A stretch of DNA of 64,000 bases, from the NCBI GenBank assembly GCA_030323885.1, contig CM059199.1, positions 41,300,590 through 41,364,589 on the forward strand. The letters are read 5' to 3'. The stretch comes from Branchipolynoe longqiensis. Its lineage: Eukaryota > Annelida > Polychaeta > Phyllodocida > Polynoidae. The translations under genes were made by a program, and so were the position numbers. Shown here piece by piece: positions 54,791 to 64,000 of this stretch. The notes beneath the pieces are model-generated. The model had not been told where the DNA came from, did no database searches, and saw nothing but the letters and a program-made list of their open reading frames with translations. Within the stretch, counting starts at the first letter, position 1. Every line of letters starts with the position of its first letter.

Positions 54791-55148
54791 CTGGGTGGAG
54801 GTGGGGGAGGAGGTCGGGGGGGGATTAGCCGGGCTGGGTGCAAAGTGAACAGGACCCGATCCTCTTACTGCGCAGGTCAGGAGGACAAAACGGTTATGGG
54901 TGGCTAATGCTGTCAGGGTCGATAAGGCCTGGGTACCGGTCAGCAGGCCGGACTGTACCCGCACAGGGCCCGGTAGAATCAGCCGGACCGCCGGGAAATA
55001 GGCGGACCCCGTCCTGCCCTCACCTCGCCCCGCCCGGCCCGGCCCTCGCCCCGCCCAGCCATCACCCCGCCCTCACTGCGCCCCCATACACCAGTACACA
55101 ACCCGCAGTGTGGGTGACTCGGCGACTGGACAAGGGGCAAGTAAAAGT

Positions 55149-55488
55149 TTGTTTGTTTGTTGTTGTTTTATGTCCTATCAACATCTAAGGTCATATCAAG
55201 ATTGGTACCAACTTGTGACAGTGTGCGCTCATGGTGACTTTATAGTGCTGCCCCACTGGGAGACCAGGCTGCCAGTACCATTACCTGATATCCCACTCAG
55301 TTACATTATCCTGACACTGAGCCAACCAGTCATTGCCCTATCCTAATAATGCTGAACACCTGTCTAGGAAGCAACAAGTATCAATTTTCAAGTCATTAGT
55401 TTGACTTGACCAGGGTTCGAACCCATGATCCCACAGTCTACCAACACGGGAGACAGCCGCTCTAACTCATTTGGCCATCCCCTCTGGT
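55149..55488 (-). mobile_element. SINE, head type A, full length
   Basis: It runs from 'gtttgtttgttgttgtttta' to 'ggccatcccctctggttg'. The B-box complement is 'gggttcgaaccc'. Confidence 0.9.
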
Positions 55489-55606
55489 TGCACAGATTCA
55501 CAGTAGTGACTTTAATTGTGGGCGATCTAGATAGGAATAGATGTAGCAGTATCGATGGAATCTACATCGACTCATCAGCAGAGTCTTACATATAATGGTG
55601 TTTTAA

Positions 55607-55958
55607 GTTGCATAGTCCGATGCTTTTGAATTTCTGATATTTTCTGAGATAAATACATTATGTTAATCATTATAGTCTACATTAATTTAGTTTGAAGTAA
55701 TTTATATTTCAAATGACTAACTTTGGAGATATTTGATGTCAACACATGCTAAATTAATGTTGGCAAGCATGCCAAAACTCTGGCACCATAGACTTCAGTA
55801 GTAACAGGTTCTATTCAATTGACTTACTACAACCACAACCTTTTATGCAGCAAAACCTGCTTACTAAGTGCACCAGTATCAAAGGGGAATACGTAGAATT
55901 ATGTCTATATAAGTGTTTTGGTTTTGAAAATTTGATATTTTCATCAGACTATGCAACT
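55607..55958. mobile_element. TTAA-flanked MITE, complete
   Basis: TTAA at 55603-55606 and 55959-55962 flanks 'gttgcatagtccgatgc' and 'catcagactatgcaact'. Confidence 0.88.
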
Positions 55959-56134
55959 TTAATGGATATCCGTGTTTTGTAGGTGTGTTTTGTGAGTATT
56001 TTGTCAGTTTTGTTTGTGTTTTGTTTAGCGTTTTTTTATGGTATAATTAATGTTCTGTTTTGTTTGTTTTATTAACTATTTTTCATTAGCGATTTTTAAA
56101 AGTTTTTAAAAATTGATTTTGCGTGTGTGTTTTG

Positions 56135-56310
56135 GTTAACACAGTATCAGGATAATGTGACTGTGTGGGTTATCGGATCATGGTGCTGGTGGACTGGCCT
56201 CTCAGTGGGGCAGCACTATAAAGTTGCCACGAGTGCACACTCTCATTAGTCGGTACTCGTCCTGATGTGACGTTAGATGTGTACTAGGATGCACAACAAT
56301 AAGCAACAAC
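56135..56310 (+). mobile_element. SINE 3' half
   Basis: 'cagtatcaggataatgtgac' to 'actaggatgcacaacaataa'. The head and 5' body are missing. Confidence 0.8.
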
Positions 56311-56905
56311 AAAATATCAGTTATCTATTATGTCCTCCTCAGGTGTGACTCATGATTATGGCAATAACAGCATCTTGTTCCTTCCCTCCATCCCTAGCTG
56401 AGCAGTTCTTGACAGGTTTCCCAAAATGGACACACTACCATTACCGGATGTTTGCTTTGAGAACTCTGCATGCTGGGTTTTAATGTATATAGATATATGC
56501 TGTATAAGAATTATGCGAGTATAATAACCTGGAATATCCCTGCTGTCCCTCATCACTCACTCAGCTCCATGGACTGTGGGAGTCTCTCATAGTCATTGTC
56601 ATCTACTGCTCCAGCCTCCCCAACCTCAGCTCCGATGGTGGCACCACCACCCCTGCACACTGTAACCACCACTCACTGTACCGCTGACAAATTATATATG
56701 TGAGGTTACCACCAACAACAACGACACACTAGTGTGGGTAATACAGTTTATTGAGGATAATGAGATTACCAAATCTGGCTAGGCACAAAACCACCCAACT
56801 GAAAATCATAAAAGAACAAATTTGTGGTTCAGTCAACACGTGATAATGAGGAGAGGTGGTCTCGAGACTCATAGTCATACACCCCTTAGATATATACGGC
56901 GATCC
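56310..56905. other. no gene; one foldback-family tip
   Basis: 'atatgctgtataagaattat' with 'gcgagtataata' at 56495-56530 is a tip of the 4300-4672 family. Nothing else recognised. Confidence 0.5.
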
Positions 56906-56907
56906 AA

Positions 56908-56921
56908 GCGCCATCTGGTGG
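56908..56921 (-). promoter_or_regulatory. CTCF-like core motif
   Basis: The minus strand reads CCACCAGATGGCGC, the known bilaterian CTCF core. Binding is inferred. Confidence 0.5.
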
Positions 56922-57118
56922 ATCAACTTCAATAAGAATGGACACTACTACTAGTCCGGTTCAGCGTCTTGGGGCGGTGCAGCGCCGACTAGCGCTGGGC
57001 TCTACCTAAGAAGTGACACCTTGAATAATGCATTCTAATAACATTGCCGAGAATTGATATTATTAAAAACCAGGAAGGGGCCGCGGCCCCCTTAAACCGC
57101 ATATACAAGTATATACTC

Positions 57119-57119
57119 A

Positions 57120-57171
<52 letters not shown>
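57119..57171. repeat. (TA)n microsatellite
   Basis: About 26 uninterrupted TA units. Confidence 0.95.
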
Positions 57172-57174
<3 letters not shown>

Positions 57175-57454
57175 CGCTATAACTAAGACATTCTGCAATT
57201 TTCTTTTTAAATGCCCCTCATCGATAATTTATTTAAATTAATTGCGGTAAAGTTTGACAGCCTCTTTATCAAACTTGATGACCCTCTCATCATCTAGAAG
57301 TGACCTAAGCACTTTATGTTCGGCACCTACTCGAGGCAGCGATATGTTGACGAGTTTTTGACGAGGGATTAGCAATAGGCGCGAGTCAATGAAAATAGTT
57401 TAAGTGCTATCTTCAGACAGGCATAATTAACCAAGCCAAACACCGTCACCATTA

Positions 57455-57610
57455 AAGTTGATTGATCGATTGATTGGCATTTTATATCAGGGCAACATCA
57501 GGAGGCTTATTACGATGGCCACCGACTGGGTGCAGGTACACCCAGATGGGATTTTTATAGTGTTGACTAATTGATATCATGACCTGATATCGCTATCAAG
57601 CATCAGTGCA
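57455..57610 (-). mobile_element. divergent SINE with (CAAT)n-type tail
   Basis: The body words 'atcagggcaacatcaggagg', 'ccaccgactgggtgc' and 'catgacctgatatcgc' follow SINE order. The tail complement 'gattgatcgattgattgg' is the (CAAT)n tail of the I-like LINE rather than the usual CAAC tail. Confidence 0.6.
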
Positions 57611-57647
57611 TCAATCCTTGTAATGTCAAACCCCATCAAGATGAACC

Positions 57648-58440
57648 AAACGTGGTGACCAGATGAGTTGAGCACCCGCCTCCCGTTTTTGTAGGACGTG
57701 GGATTCAAATCGCCGGGTTAGAACTCTGGCCGAGTCAAACCAATTATATACAAATTGATACTTGTCATAACCTAGCCTTACGTTTGGCATTGCTAATGGG
57801 CCTGTCACACTAAAACGCTTCTCTCGGCGACCCGTTAGCGTTGAAAGTATTATGTTGCGCGTCGAGAAACGTCAAACTTTTCGGCGGTTTGGGGGAAAAT
57901 ATCGGCGTCAGCACGGCGCGTTATGCGCGCGCGGCCAACGTGTGTCGACGCGCTGGGGAAAAAAAAAAAATGTTTGGCGTGACGTCTTCATTTAACCTTA
58001 AATGTTGCTAGGGCGTAAAACAAAAACGGCCCAGTTTGCGCAACGCGTGAGCAACGACCCTCCCGCGCGCGCCGTCTTCCTAGCATTCCCATAACGTTAT
58101 TCCGGCGCGTCCAACGCAGCGCGACGCGCGCCTAACGTCCTCCTAGCATTCTTACCCATTTACTCCCGCGCGTTGCCGGTCGCTGGGAGTTTTTGACATG
58201 TTCAAAACAATCAGCGACCAATAACGTGCGCCGACGTTGTCCGCCGACCGTCAACGTCCAAAATAGTGTACCGACGTGTACCGACGCGCCGATAACGCGC
58301 CACCAGCGCTTCTCCATATTTCACCAAATATCGCCCAAAAACACCACACGTTGACGGGTCGCCGGCGAGAAGCGTCATAGTGTGACAGCCCCATAAGATA
58401 GGGCAAAGAGCAGTGGACTGATGAAGAACAATTGGTCGCG
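57648..58440 (+). mobile_element. SINE, head type A, interrupted by a MITE
   Basis: The head 'tggtgaccagatgagttgag' runs to 'tttggcattgctaa' at 57796, and 'taagatagggcaaagagc' resumes at 58394. The 3' part decays by 58440. Confidence 0.8.
57797..58393. mobile_element. Harbinger-like MITE with CGCG words
   Basis: The tips are TGGGCCTGTCACACTAAAAC and CGTCATAGTGTGACAGCCCCA, with perfect TAA duplications (57794-57796, 58394-58396). The interior is dense in GCGCG, AACG and CGACG. The palindrome 'tttttgacatgttcaaaac' is about 67% along. A SINE 3' scrap ('aaatgttgctagggcgtaaa') is nested at about 57998-58020. Confidence 0.85.
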
Positions 58441-58785
58441 ATTGAATTTGTTCCTGCTTAATCAATGAATGTAATAAAACAAATAGACAATTAAAGAAAT
58501 GAATGTAATAAACCAAATAGTAAATTAAAGAAATGACTAATAAATCAAATAGAAAATTAAAAACCTGAAATTGACCATGTTTAAGCAACTAATATACAAA
58601 ACAAATTGTAGTGAGAAGTGCCAAGTTTCTAAGTTTGGTTTAATCCGATCAGGGATCGATCTCACAATATACCTTATTGCTCCCTTGAATCAGCACAAGA
58701 AGGTGGACGATCTATTAAATGAAACTTCCCATTTGCTACCAACCATGATGGAGATTTTAACATCTTTGGACTTCAAAAAATTTCA
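58440..58785. other. no feature recognised
   Basis: A short imperfect repeat of 'aatgaatgtaataaa' lies near 58465-58515. The 78-codon frame at 58571-58807 is unrecognised. Confidence 0.4.
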
Positions 58786-58789
58786 AAAA

Positions 58790-58905
58790 ATTTGCCATTT
58801 AATATAAAAGTTACTTCAAACTCAAGTGAAGTAGATCCTGACGATCAGTGTGAAATATATATCTAAGAAAAAGACAGAAACACAAAACTATCGACGGATG
58901 CAACT
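58790..58905. mobile_element. TTAA-flanked MITE, right-end remnant
   Basis: 'gccatttaatataaaagtta' and 'actatcgacggatgcaact' match the right third of the family. Confidence 0.65.
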
Positions 58906-58914
58906 TTACTACAG

Positions 58915-61085
58915 ACCGTCCACTCCTACGCACATTCACTCCTACACATTGCCACCCCGCTACACACAGCCACACCCCCACACCCCCACACCAAGACACA
59001 TCCCGCTACACACCACCACACCCCGACACAACCTGATACACCCCCCCCCCCCCCCACCCCCACACACAACCCGGTAAACACCCACACTCAACACAACCCG
59101 CTAGACACCCCACACCCCCACACCCTGACACAACCCGCTACACCCCCACACCCCCACACAACCCGCTACACACCCATACAACACCCCCCCTACACCCCCC
59201 CCCCCCACACACACCCCGACACAACCCGCTATACACCCCCACATCCCGACACAACCCGCTACACACCCCCACACCACGACATAACCCGCTACACACCCAT
59301 ATCCCGACACAACCCGCTACACACACCCACACCCCAATACAACCCGCTACACGCACACACATCTCGACACAACCCGCTACACACCCACATCCCCACACCC
59401 CCACACCACCCGCTACACACCTCCATACCCCAACACAACCCGTTACACACCCACACCCCTTCACACCCCGCAACACACCCACACACCCCGACACAACCCG
59501 CTACACACCTACACCCCACCACAACCTGCTACGCACCCCCACACCCCCACACAACCCACTACACACCTCCATACCCCGACACAACCCGATACATACCTAC
59601 ACCCCCAACACAACCCGCTACACACACCCACATCCCGACACGACCCGCTACACACACCCACACCCCGACATGACCCGATACACCCACACAATCCGACAAC
59701 CCAACACCTCTACACCCCCACGCCTCTACACCCTACTCCACACTCCTACCCACCACTTGCCCACTACACACACACTAATATATGCCCACACCCACAATCG
59801 TCCACACCACATCAACAATACGCACACACCCACACTCACACACACAGTCACACTCCTACAGACCACTTCACTGTCACCACTACACACTATCCACACACCC
59901 ACACTCCCACACACACCCACATTCGTCCACACCACATCAACCATAGGCACACACCCTCACTTGTACACACACTCACACTCCTACCCACTACCTCTCCGCT
60001 ACACACACACATACACTACCATATTCCCACACCCACAATCGCCCACACCACATTACCAATACGCACACACCCACACTCCCACACACAGTCACCCTCCTAC
60101 AGACCACTTCACTGTCACCACTACAGACCATCCACACACCCACACTCCCACACACACACACATTCGTCCACACCACATCACCCAAACGCACACACCCTCA
60201 CTCCCACACACCACTTCACTATCACAACTACAAACCAGACACACTCTCACACTCCCACACACACAAACACACCTGTACACACCACCTCACTAATACTCAC
60301 ACACCCAAACTCCCACACACAGTCACCCTCCTACACAACACTTCACCTTCACAACTACACACCAGACACACTCTCACACTCCCACACACACACACACATT
60401 CGTCCACACCACATCACCAATAGGCACACACCCTCACTCCCACACACAGTCACCCTCCTACACAACACTTCACCTTCACAACTACACACCAGACACACTC
60501 TCACACTCCCACACACACACACAGTCGTACACACCACCTCACTAATACTCCCACACCCTCACTCCCACACACAGTCACACTCCTACACACCACTTCACCA
60601 TCACAACTACAAACCAGACACTCTCCCACTCCTCCCCCCCCCCCCCACACACACAGTCGTACACACCACCTCACTAGTACTCCCACGCCCACACTCCCAC
60701 ACACAGTCACACTCCTACACACCACGTCACCATCAGAAATACACACTAGACACACTCCCACACTGCCACACACACACAGTCGTACACACCACCTCACTAA
60801 TACTCCCACGCCCACACTCCCACACACAGTCACACTCCTACCCACCACATCACCATCAGAAATACACACTAGACACACTCCCACACTGCCACACACCCAC
60901 AGTCGTACACACCACCTCACTAATACTCCCACGCCCACACTCCCACACACAGTCACACTCCTACACACCACGTCACCATCAGAAATACACACTAGACACA
61001 CTCCCACACTCCAACACACACAATCGAACACACCACCTCACCCCTACACTCCCACTCATACAGTCACACACTCACACTTCTACAC
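58915..61085. repeat. CA-rich satellite with 28-30-bp and ~122-bp periods
   Basis: The plus strand is very poor in G. From about 58980 to 59690 units are 28-30 bp around 'cacaacccgctacacaccc'. From 59798 the sequence 'tcgtccacaccacatca' or its variants starts eleven units at 59798, 59923, 60039, 60164, 60272, 60400, 60525, 60657, 60780, 60903 and 61024, spaced 108-132 bp. The last units are the most alike. Valine/cysteine/glycine-rich minus frames are compositional. Confidence 0.9.
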
Positions 61086-61089
61086 ACCG

Positions 61090-61440
61090 CCATACCCATT
61101 ACCCTAACACCCCACACACTCCCACCCACCATTCCCTAGCGGTGACTCCCGCCACTCCCATCGTAATTTCCGATGACCTTGACCCTCCATCGGAGACGCC
61201 GACTTGACCGGGGCCGAGGCCGCCTGGCGGAGACTTGAAGTACTTGGCCTAACTGGGACAGCTACGTCATGTAGAATCAATGCACTGCCGATAAGAGAGT
61301 GGAGGGGAGGGCGGTGGTGGCAAGAAGTGATGTCTGCGCATGCGTGGATTGTCTTGTTAATGGCCGACTACACTAACTGACAGTGCGCGTAAATGACAGC
61401 GAATAACACCTATTACATTACCAAATCTAAAAGTGTAGTT
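61090..61440. other. no gene recognised
   Basis: GC-richer sequence with TGCGCATGCG (about 61336, NRF1 type). No frame or repeat was recognised. Confidence 0.4.
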
Positions 61441-61444
61441 ACTG

Positions 61445-61856
61445 ACTAGATAAAGGATTCACCCAGTACTCGCAGTACACGAGAGAATACCAACCCTATC
61501 TAAAAACGGTCGAAAAACTAGGTTAATGAAATGAGAGCCTAATTTCACAATCTAAGAAGCAACATTTATTCTTTGTAGATGTCTTCATATGTACCCGCTC
61601 CCTTTGAGTTGAAAAATATAATAAAATAGCTAGTTTAATACGATTTAAAATTGAAATCGACGGCGTTCTATGGCCACCATCTTGGATTTTTGCATTGTCT
61701 CCCATTTCACCAAATCTGTGCCAATATATGTAGCCATTTGATCATGGAACCACAGTTTCTACTTCATGTTCCATACTAAAGCTATTTTCGGCCGTATTTA
61801 CACTACGTTGTCGTTCACCCGTGTACTGCGAGTACCGGGTGATTCCTTTATCTAGT
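61445..61856. mobile_element. 412-bp MITE with ~41-bp inverted ends and TACTG duplication
   Basis: The ends ACTAGATAAAGGATTCACCC (left) and GGGTGATTCCTTTATCTAGT (right) continue as 'gtactcgcagtacacg' and its complement, about 41 matches in 43. Direct repeats TACTG flank it (61440-61444, 61857-61861). The interior is AT-rich and non-coding. Only one copy is seen here; the superfamily is unknown. Confidence 0.85.
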
Positions 61857-61904
61857 TACTGACCTACTAGTCTCCAAATATTGGCACTGTGTAGATTACC
61901 GCCA

Positions 61905-62245
61905 TCAAGCACTATTTGTTGGTAGCTGAATCGGTAGAGCACATGCCTCCCATGCGGAAGGTTGGAAGTTCAATTCCCGGTCGAGTCAAACCAATGACTT
62001 ACAAAATTGATACTTGTCACTCCCTAAACTGGCGCTCAGTATTAATAAGAGAGGACAAGGACTGGTTGGCTTGGTGTCAGGAGAATATGACTGAGTGGGA
62101 TATCAGGTCATGGTATTGGTGACATGGTATTCAAGTGGGGCAGCACTATAAAGTCACCATGAGAGTGCACTGTCACAATTCGGTACTCGTGTTGATATTA
62201 GCTTAGATGTTGCCAGGGCGTAATACTTCAATAATCAACCAAGGT
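61905..62245 (+). mobile_element. SINE, head type B, full length
   Basis: The head is 'tggtagctgaatcggtagag' with 'gttcaattccc'. The tail is 'ttcaataatcaaccaagg'. A ~27-bp sequence ('attaccgccatcaag') occurs on both sides, at about 61898 and 62287. Confidence 0.88.
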
Positions 62246-62360
62246 ACTAATCACCCAACATTGGATCCTCACCCTGCACTGTCGATATTACCGCCATCAA
62301 GTCCTTGTCGGTGGAAGGTGAGCTAAAAGAAGGGTCGATCCGGGTTCAATGTATCATATT

Positions 62361-62790
62361 GTCGGGTAATGTGTGATGGCCTTATTTCAGGGACAGAAGT
62401 ACACATGCAAGGGGTGTTCATTGTTTCAGATTGTCGTATAATGTGATGCAGCCTTATTTCAGGGATAGAAGTTTGTGTAAAAAGGGTGTTAATTATCTTA
62501 GATTGTCGTATAATGTGTGGCGGCCTCATTTCAGGATAGAAATTTGCGTGAAAAGGGTGTTCATTATGTCAGATTGTCATATAATGTGCAGCGGCCTTAT
62601 TTCAGTGATAGAAGTTTGCATGAAAAGGGGTGTTCATTGAGTCAGATCATCGGACAATGTGCGGCGGCCTTATTTCAGGGATAGAAGTTTGCGCGAAAAG
62701 GGTGTTCATTGTGTCAAATCGTCGGATAATGTACGACGACCTTATTTCATGGGTATAAATATAACTGCGTGAAAATGGTTTTCTTAGGTG
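62361..62790. repeat. 72-bp minisatellite, six units
   Basis: 'gtcggataatgtg' or its variants mark units at 62361, 62433, 62505, 62576, 62649 and 62721 (72, 72, 71, 73, 72 bp). Each unit has 'ccttatttcagggatagaag' and 'gaaaagggtgttcatt'. Confidence 0.92.
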
Positions 62791-62804
62791 TAAAATTGCC
62801 TCCA

Positions 62805-63250
62805 CCCCCCCCCCCCCCCCGCCCACTTTGGCAAGTGTTCAGGAAGTGTGGAGGGAGGAGTGTGAAGTGTGAGTGTTAAACCACACTGAGGTGTGCATTT
62901 TTCAGAGCTGGTCATCGGGGGATTATGGGGAAAGCGGCCGGAGTGAGTTGTAGATAAGAAAGTGGACGCAGCTTAGGAAGTCTAAGTAGCTGCTTCCTGG
63001 ATATGGGTATTCTCCCGAACCGAAGCATTCTGAGTCAATACATCACCGAGTAACGGCCATCTCATCCCCGCCATTTTTCCCTACGATAAGAAATGGGTCC
63101 ACCGCAGCGTAGTCTAGCACAGCCCCCCTCCCCCATTCCCGTTTTTTATGTTTGTTTTTTCGATGACCATTTAATAATGTTCGCAGGCACTCTCTATCTT
63201 TCTTATCAGACGGAATTAGCAAACAGAACGTGACAACACTCATCGATTTC
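62805..63250. other. no gene recognised
   Basis: A C run at 62806-62820. The minus-strand frame at 63043-63252 is unrecognised. Confidence 0.4.
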
Positions 63251-63256
63251 AATCAG

Positions 63257-63455
63257 ATGATTTTGCATTTACAAAAAAAAAGAGAAAGAAATAAAAACTC
63301 AATTCAAATTGTAGCAGACGATATTTCGCCACGGCAGCACAAGGCGGGAAAATCAGGTGATTTTGTAATTACAACAAAAAAAAACCACTCAATTCCAATT
63401 GTAGCAGACGACATTTCGCCACGGCAGCACAAGGCGGGAAACCTTTCTGGTCAAT
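63257..63455 (+). repeat. two ~100-bp direct repeats with GGCGGGAAA motifs
   Basis: 'gtagcagacgatatttcgcc' then 'acggcagcacaaggcgggaa' occurs twice, about 91-102 bp apart. GGCGGGAAA (63343 and 63433) is an E2F-type motif. Further GGCGGGAAG occurrences lie near 63578 and 63610. Confidence 0.75.
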
Positions 63456-63773
63456 GGCTAAATCGTCTGCCCCTACCACCCCTTTACCACGCGCGGCTTC
63501 GATAAGAAGAAACATCCCTGGACTGGTGACGGCTTTATCTACGGCTATGGCCTCTTTTTGGGTCTGGGCGGCCACAGGGCGGGAAGAGTGGGGGAGGGGG
63601 TGGCTCTAGGGCGGGAAGGTGGGGGGCTGTATTTACAACGACAGAGATGTGAACGACAACAGAATGCCCGCGTGCAGTAACATTTCCCCGTCCTCAATAT
63701 CGGCTGCTCTCGGGACTTCTAGCCTCTAAGCCCGCTTAACACTACACGACAATTTGATTTGGGTTCCTGTTAA

Positions 63774-63850
63774 AGTTGCATAGTCTGATGGCTTTAAGTT
63801 TCTGTCACTCACTGATATAATTATATATTAGGTTGATCCTTATCATCTAT
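63774..63850 (+). mobile_element. TTAA-flanked MITE, left end
   Basis: TTAA (63770-63773) and 'agttgcatagtctgatgg', then family interior up to 'gatccttatcatctatc'. It is cut off where the next element begins. Confidence 0.75.
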
Positions 63851-63851
63851 C

Positions 63852-64000
63852 TTATGCTAGGTACACACCTACCATTTTTCCGCACCCACCTACCGTATAC
63901 GATCTAAAACTGCCCAAAAGTCGTGAGGTGTGCGCTCCTCTAGCACACGTACCGATTGCGATTCGTGACTTAAAACTCAGTTTTAGGGCTAAAACTGCTT
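63852..64000. mobile_element. possible further inverted-repeat element, cut by the window end
   Basis: Homology to the TTAA MITE stops at about 63850 and 'tgctaggtacacacctacc' begins. 'taaaactg', 'aaaactcag' and 'cagttttag' words and 'acacctac'/'gaggtgtgcg' occur in opposite orientations. The right end lies outside the window. Confidence 0.35.

Noticed and set aside
59670..61031. Threonine/proline-rich and valine/cysteine-rich frames
   Set aside because: Composition of the CA-rich satellite; neither strand has a start context or domain.

Overview
This window looks like nuclear DNA from a multicellular animal, probably a marine invertebrate; I cannot place it more precisely. The reasons are several kinds of broken non-LTR retrotransposon, dozens of tRNA-derived SINEs, many small inverted-repeat (MITE-like) elements, long AT and CA microsatellites and very skewed minisatellites. 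No intact host protein-coding gene, rRNA or functional tRNA was recognised. The only host-gene candidate is a promoter-like patch with a possible 14-codon first exon near 10.27-10.48 kb.

Layout. 1-6.1 kb: SINE copies, a direct duplication flanking a SINE, a truncated LINE with poly(A), and two foldback elements. 6.1-10.2 kb: a repeat-packed inverted-repeat element, an RTE-like LINE split by a SINE with a clean target duplication, a Harbinger-like MITE and three back-to-back TTAA-flanked MITEs. 10.2-10.6 kb: the promoter-like patch. 11.3-12.2 kb: an old ~185-bp tandem array. 15.8-19.0 kb: the longest LINE (endonuclease plus reverse transcriptase, broken). 19.7-25 kb: AT arrays, a C-rich tract, a second Harbinger-like MITE, a foldback and paired SINEs. 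25-34.5 kb: SINEs, three copies of a ~220-bp MITE and a 1.3-kb G-rich array. 34.5-40.5 kb: an I-like LINE with RNase H, three adjacent 20-bp/10-bp repeats, and a short repeat family carrying CTCF-like motifs. 41-48 kb: minisatellites, two more Harbinger-like MITEs and a three-unit 300-bp array with tRNA-like cores. 48-58.5 kb: dense SINEs, G-rich and AT arrays and another Harbinger-like MITE. 58.9-61.1 kb: a CA-rich satellite with an ordered ~122-bp period. 61.4-64 kb: a MITE with 41-bp ends and a perfect target duplication, a 72-bp minisatellite and a duplicated segment with E2F-like motifs.

The most unusual theme is a group of MITEs with GTCACAC-type ends and 3-bp target duplications. Each copy is filled with its own short word, repeated in both orientations; the word is consistent within a copy but differs between copies, and four copies keep a palindrome about 70% of the way along. 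A second theme is one SINE body joined to two different tRNA-like heads, with a 3' end resembling that of the I-like LINE. Family names for mobile elements (Harbinger, RTE, I, CR1/Jockey) are inferred from motifs and target duplications, not from database searches.
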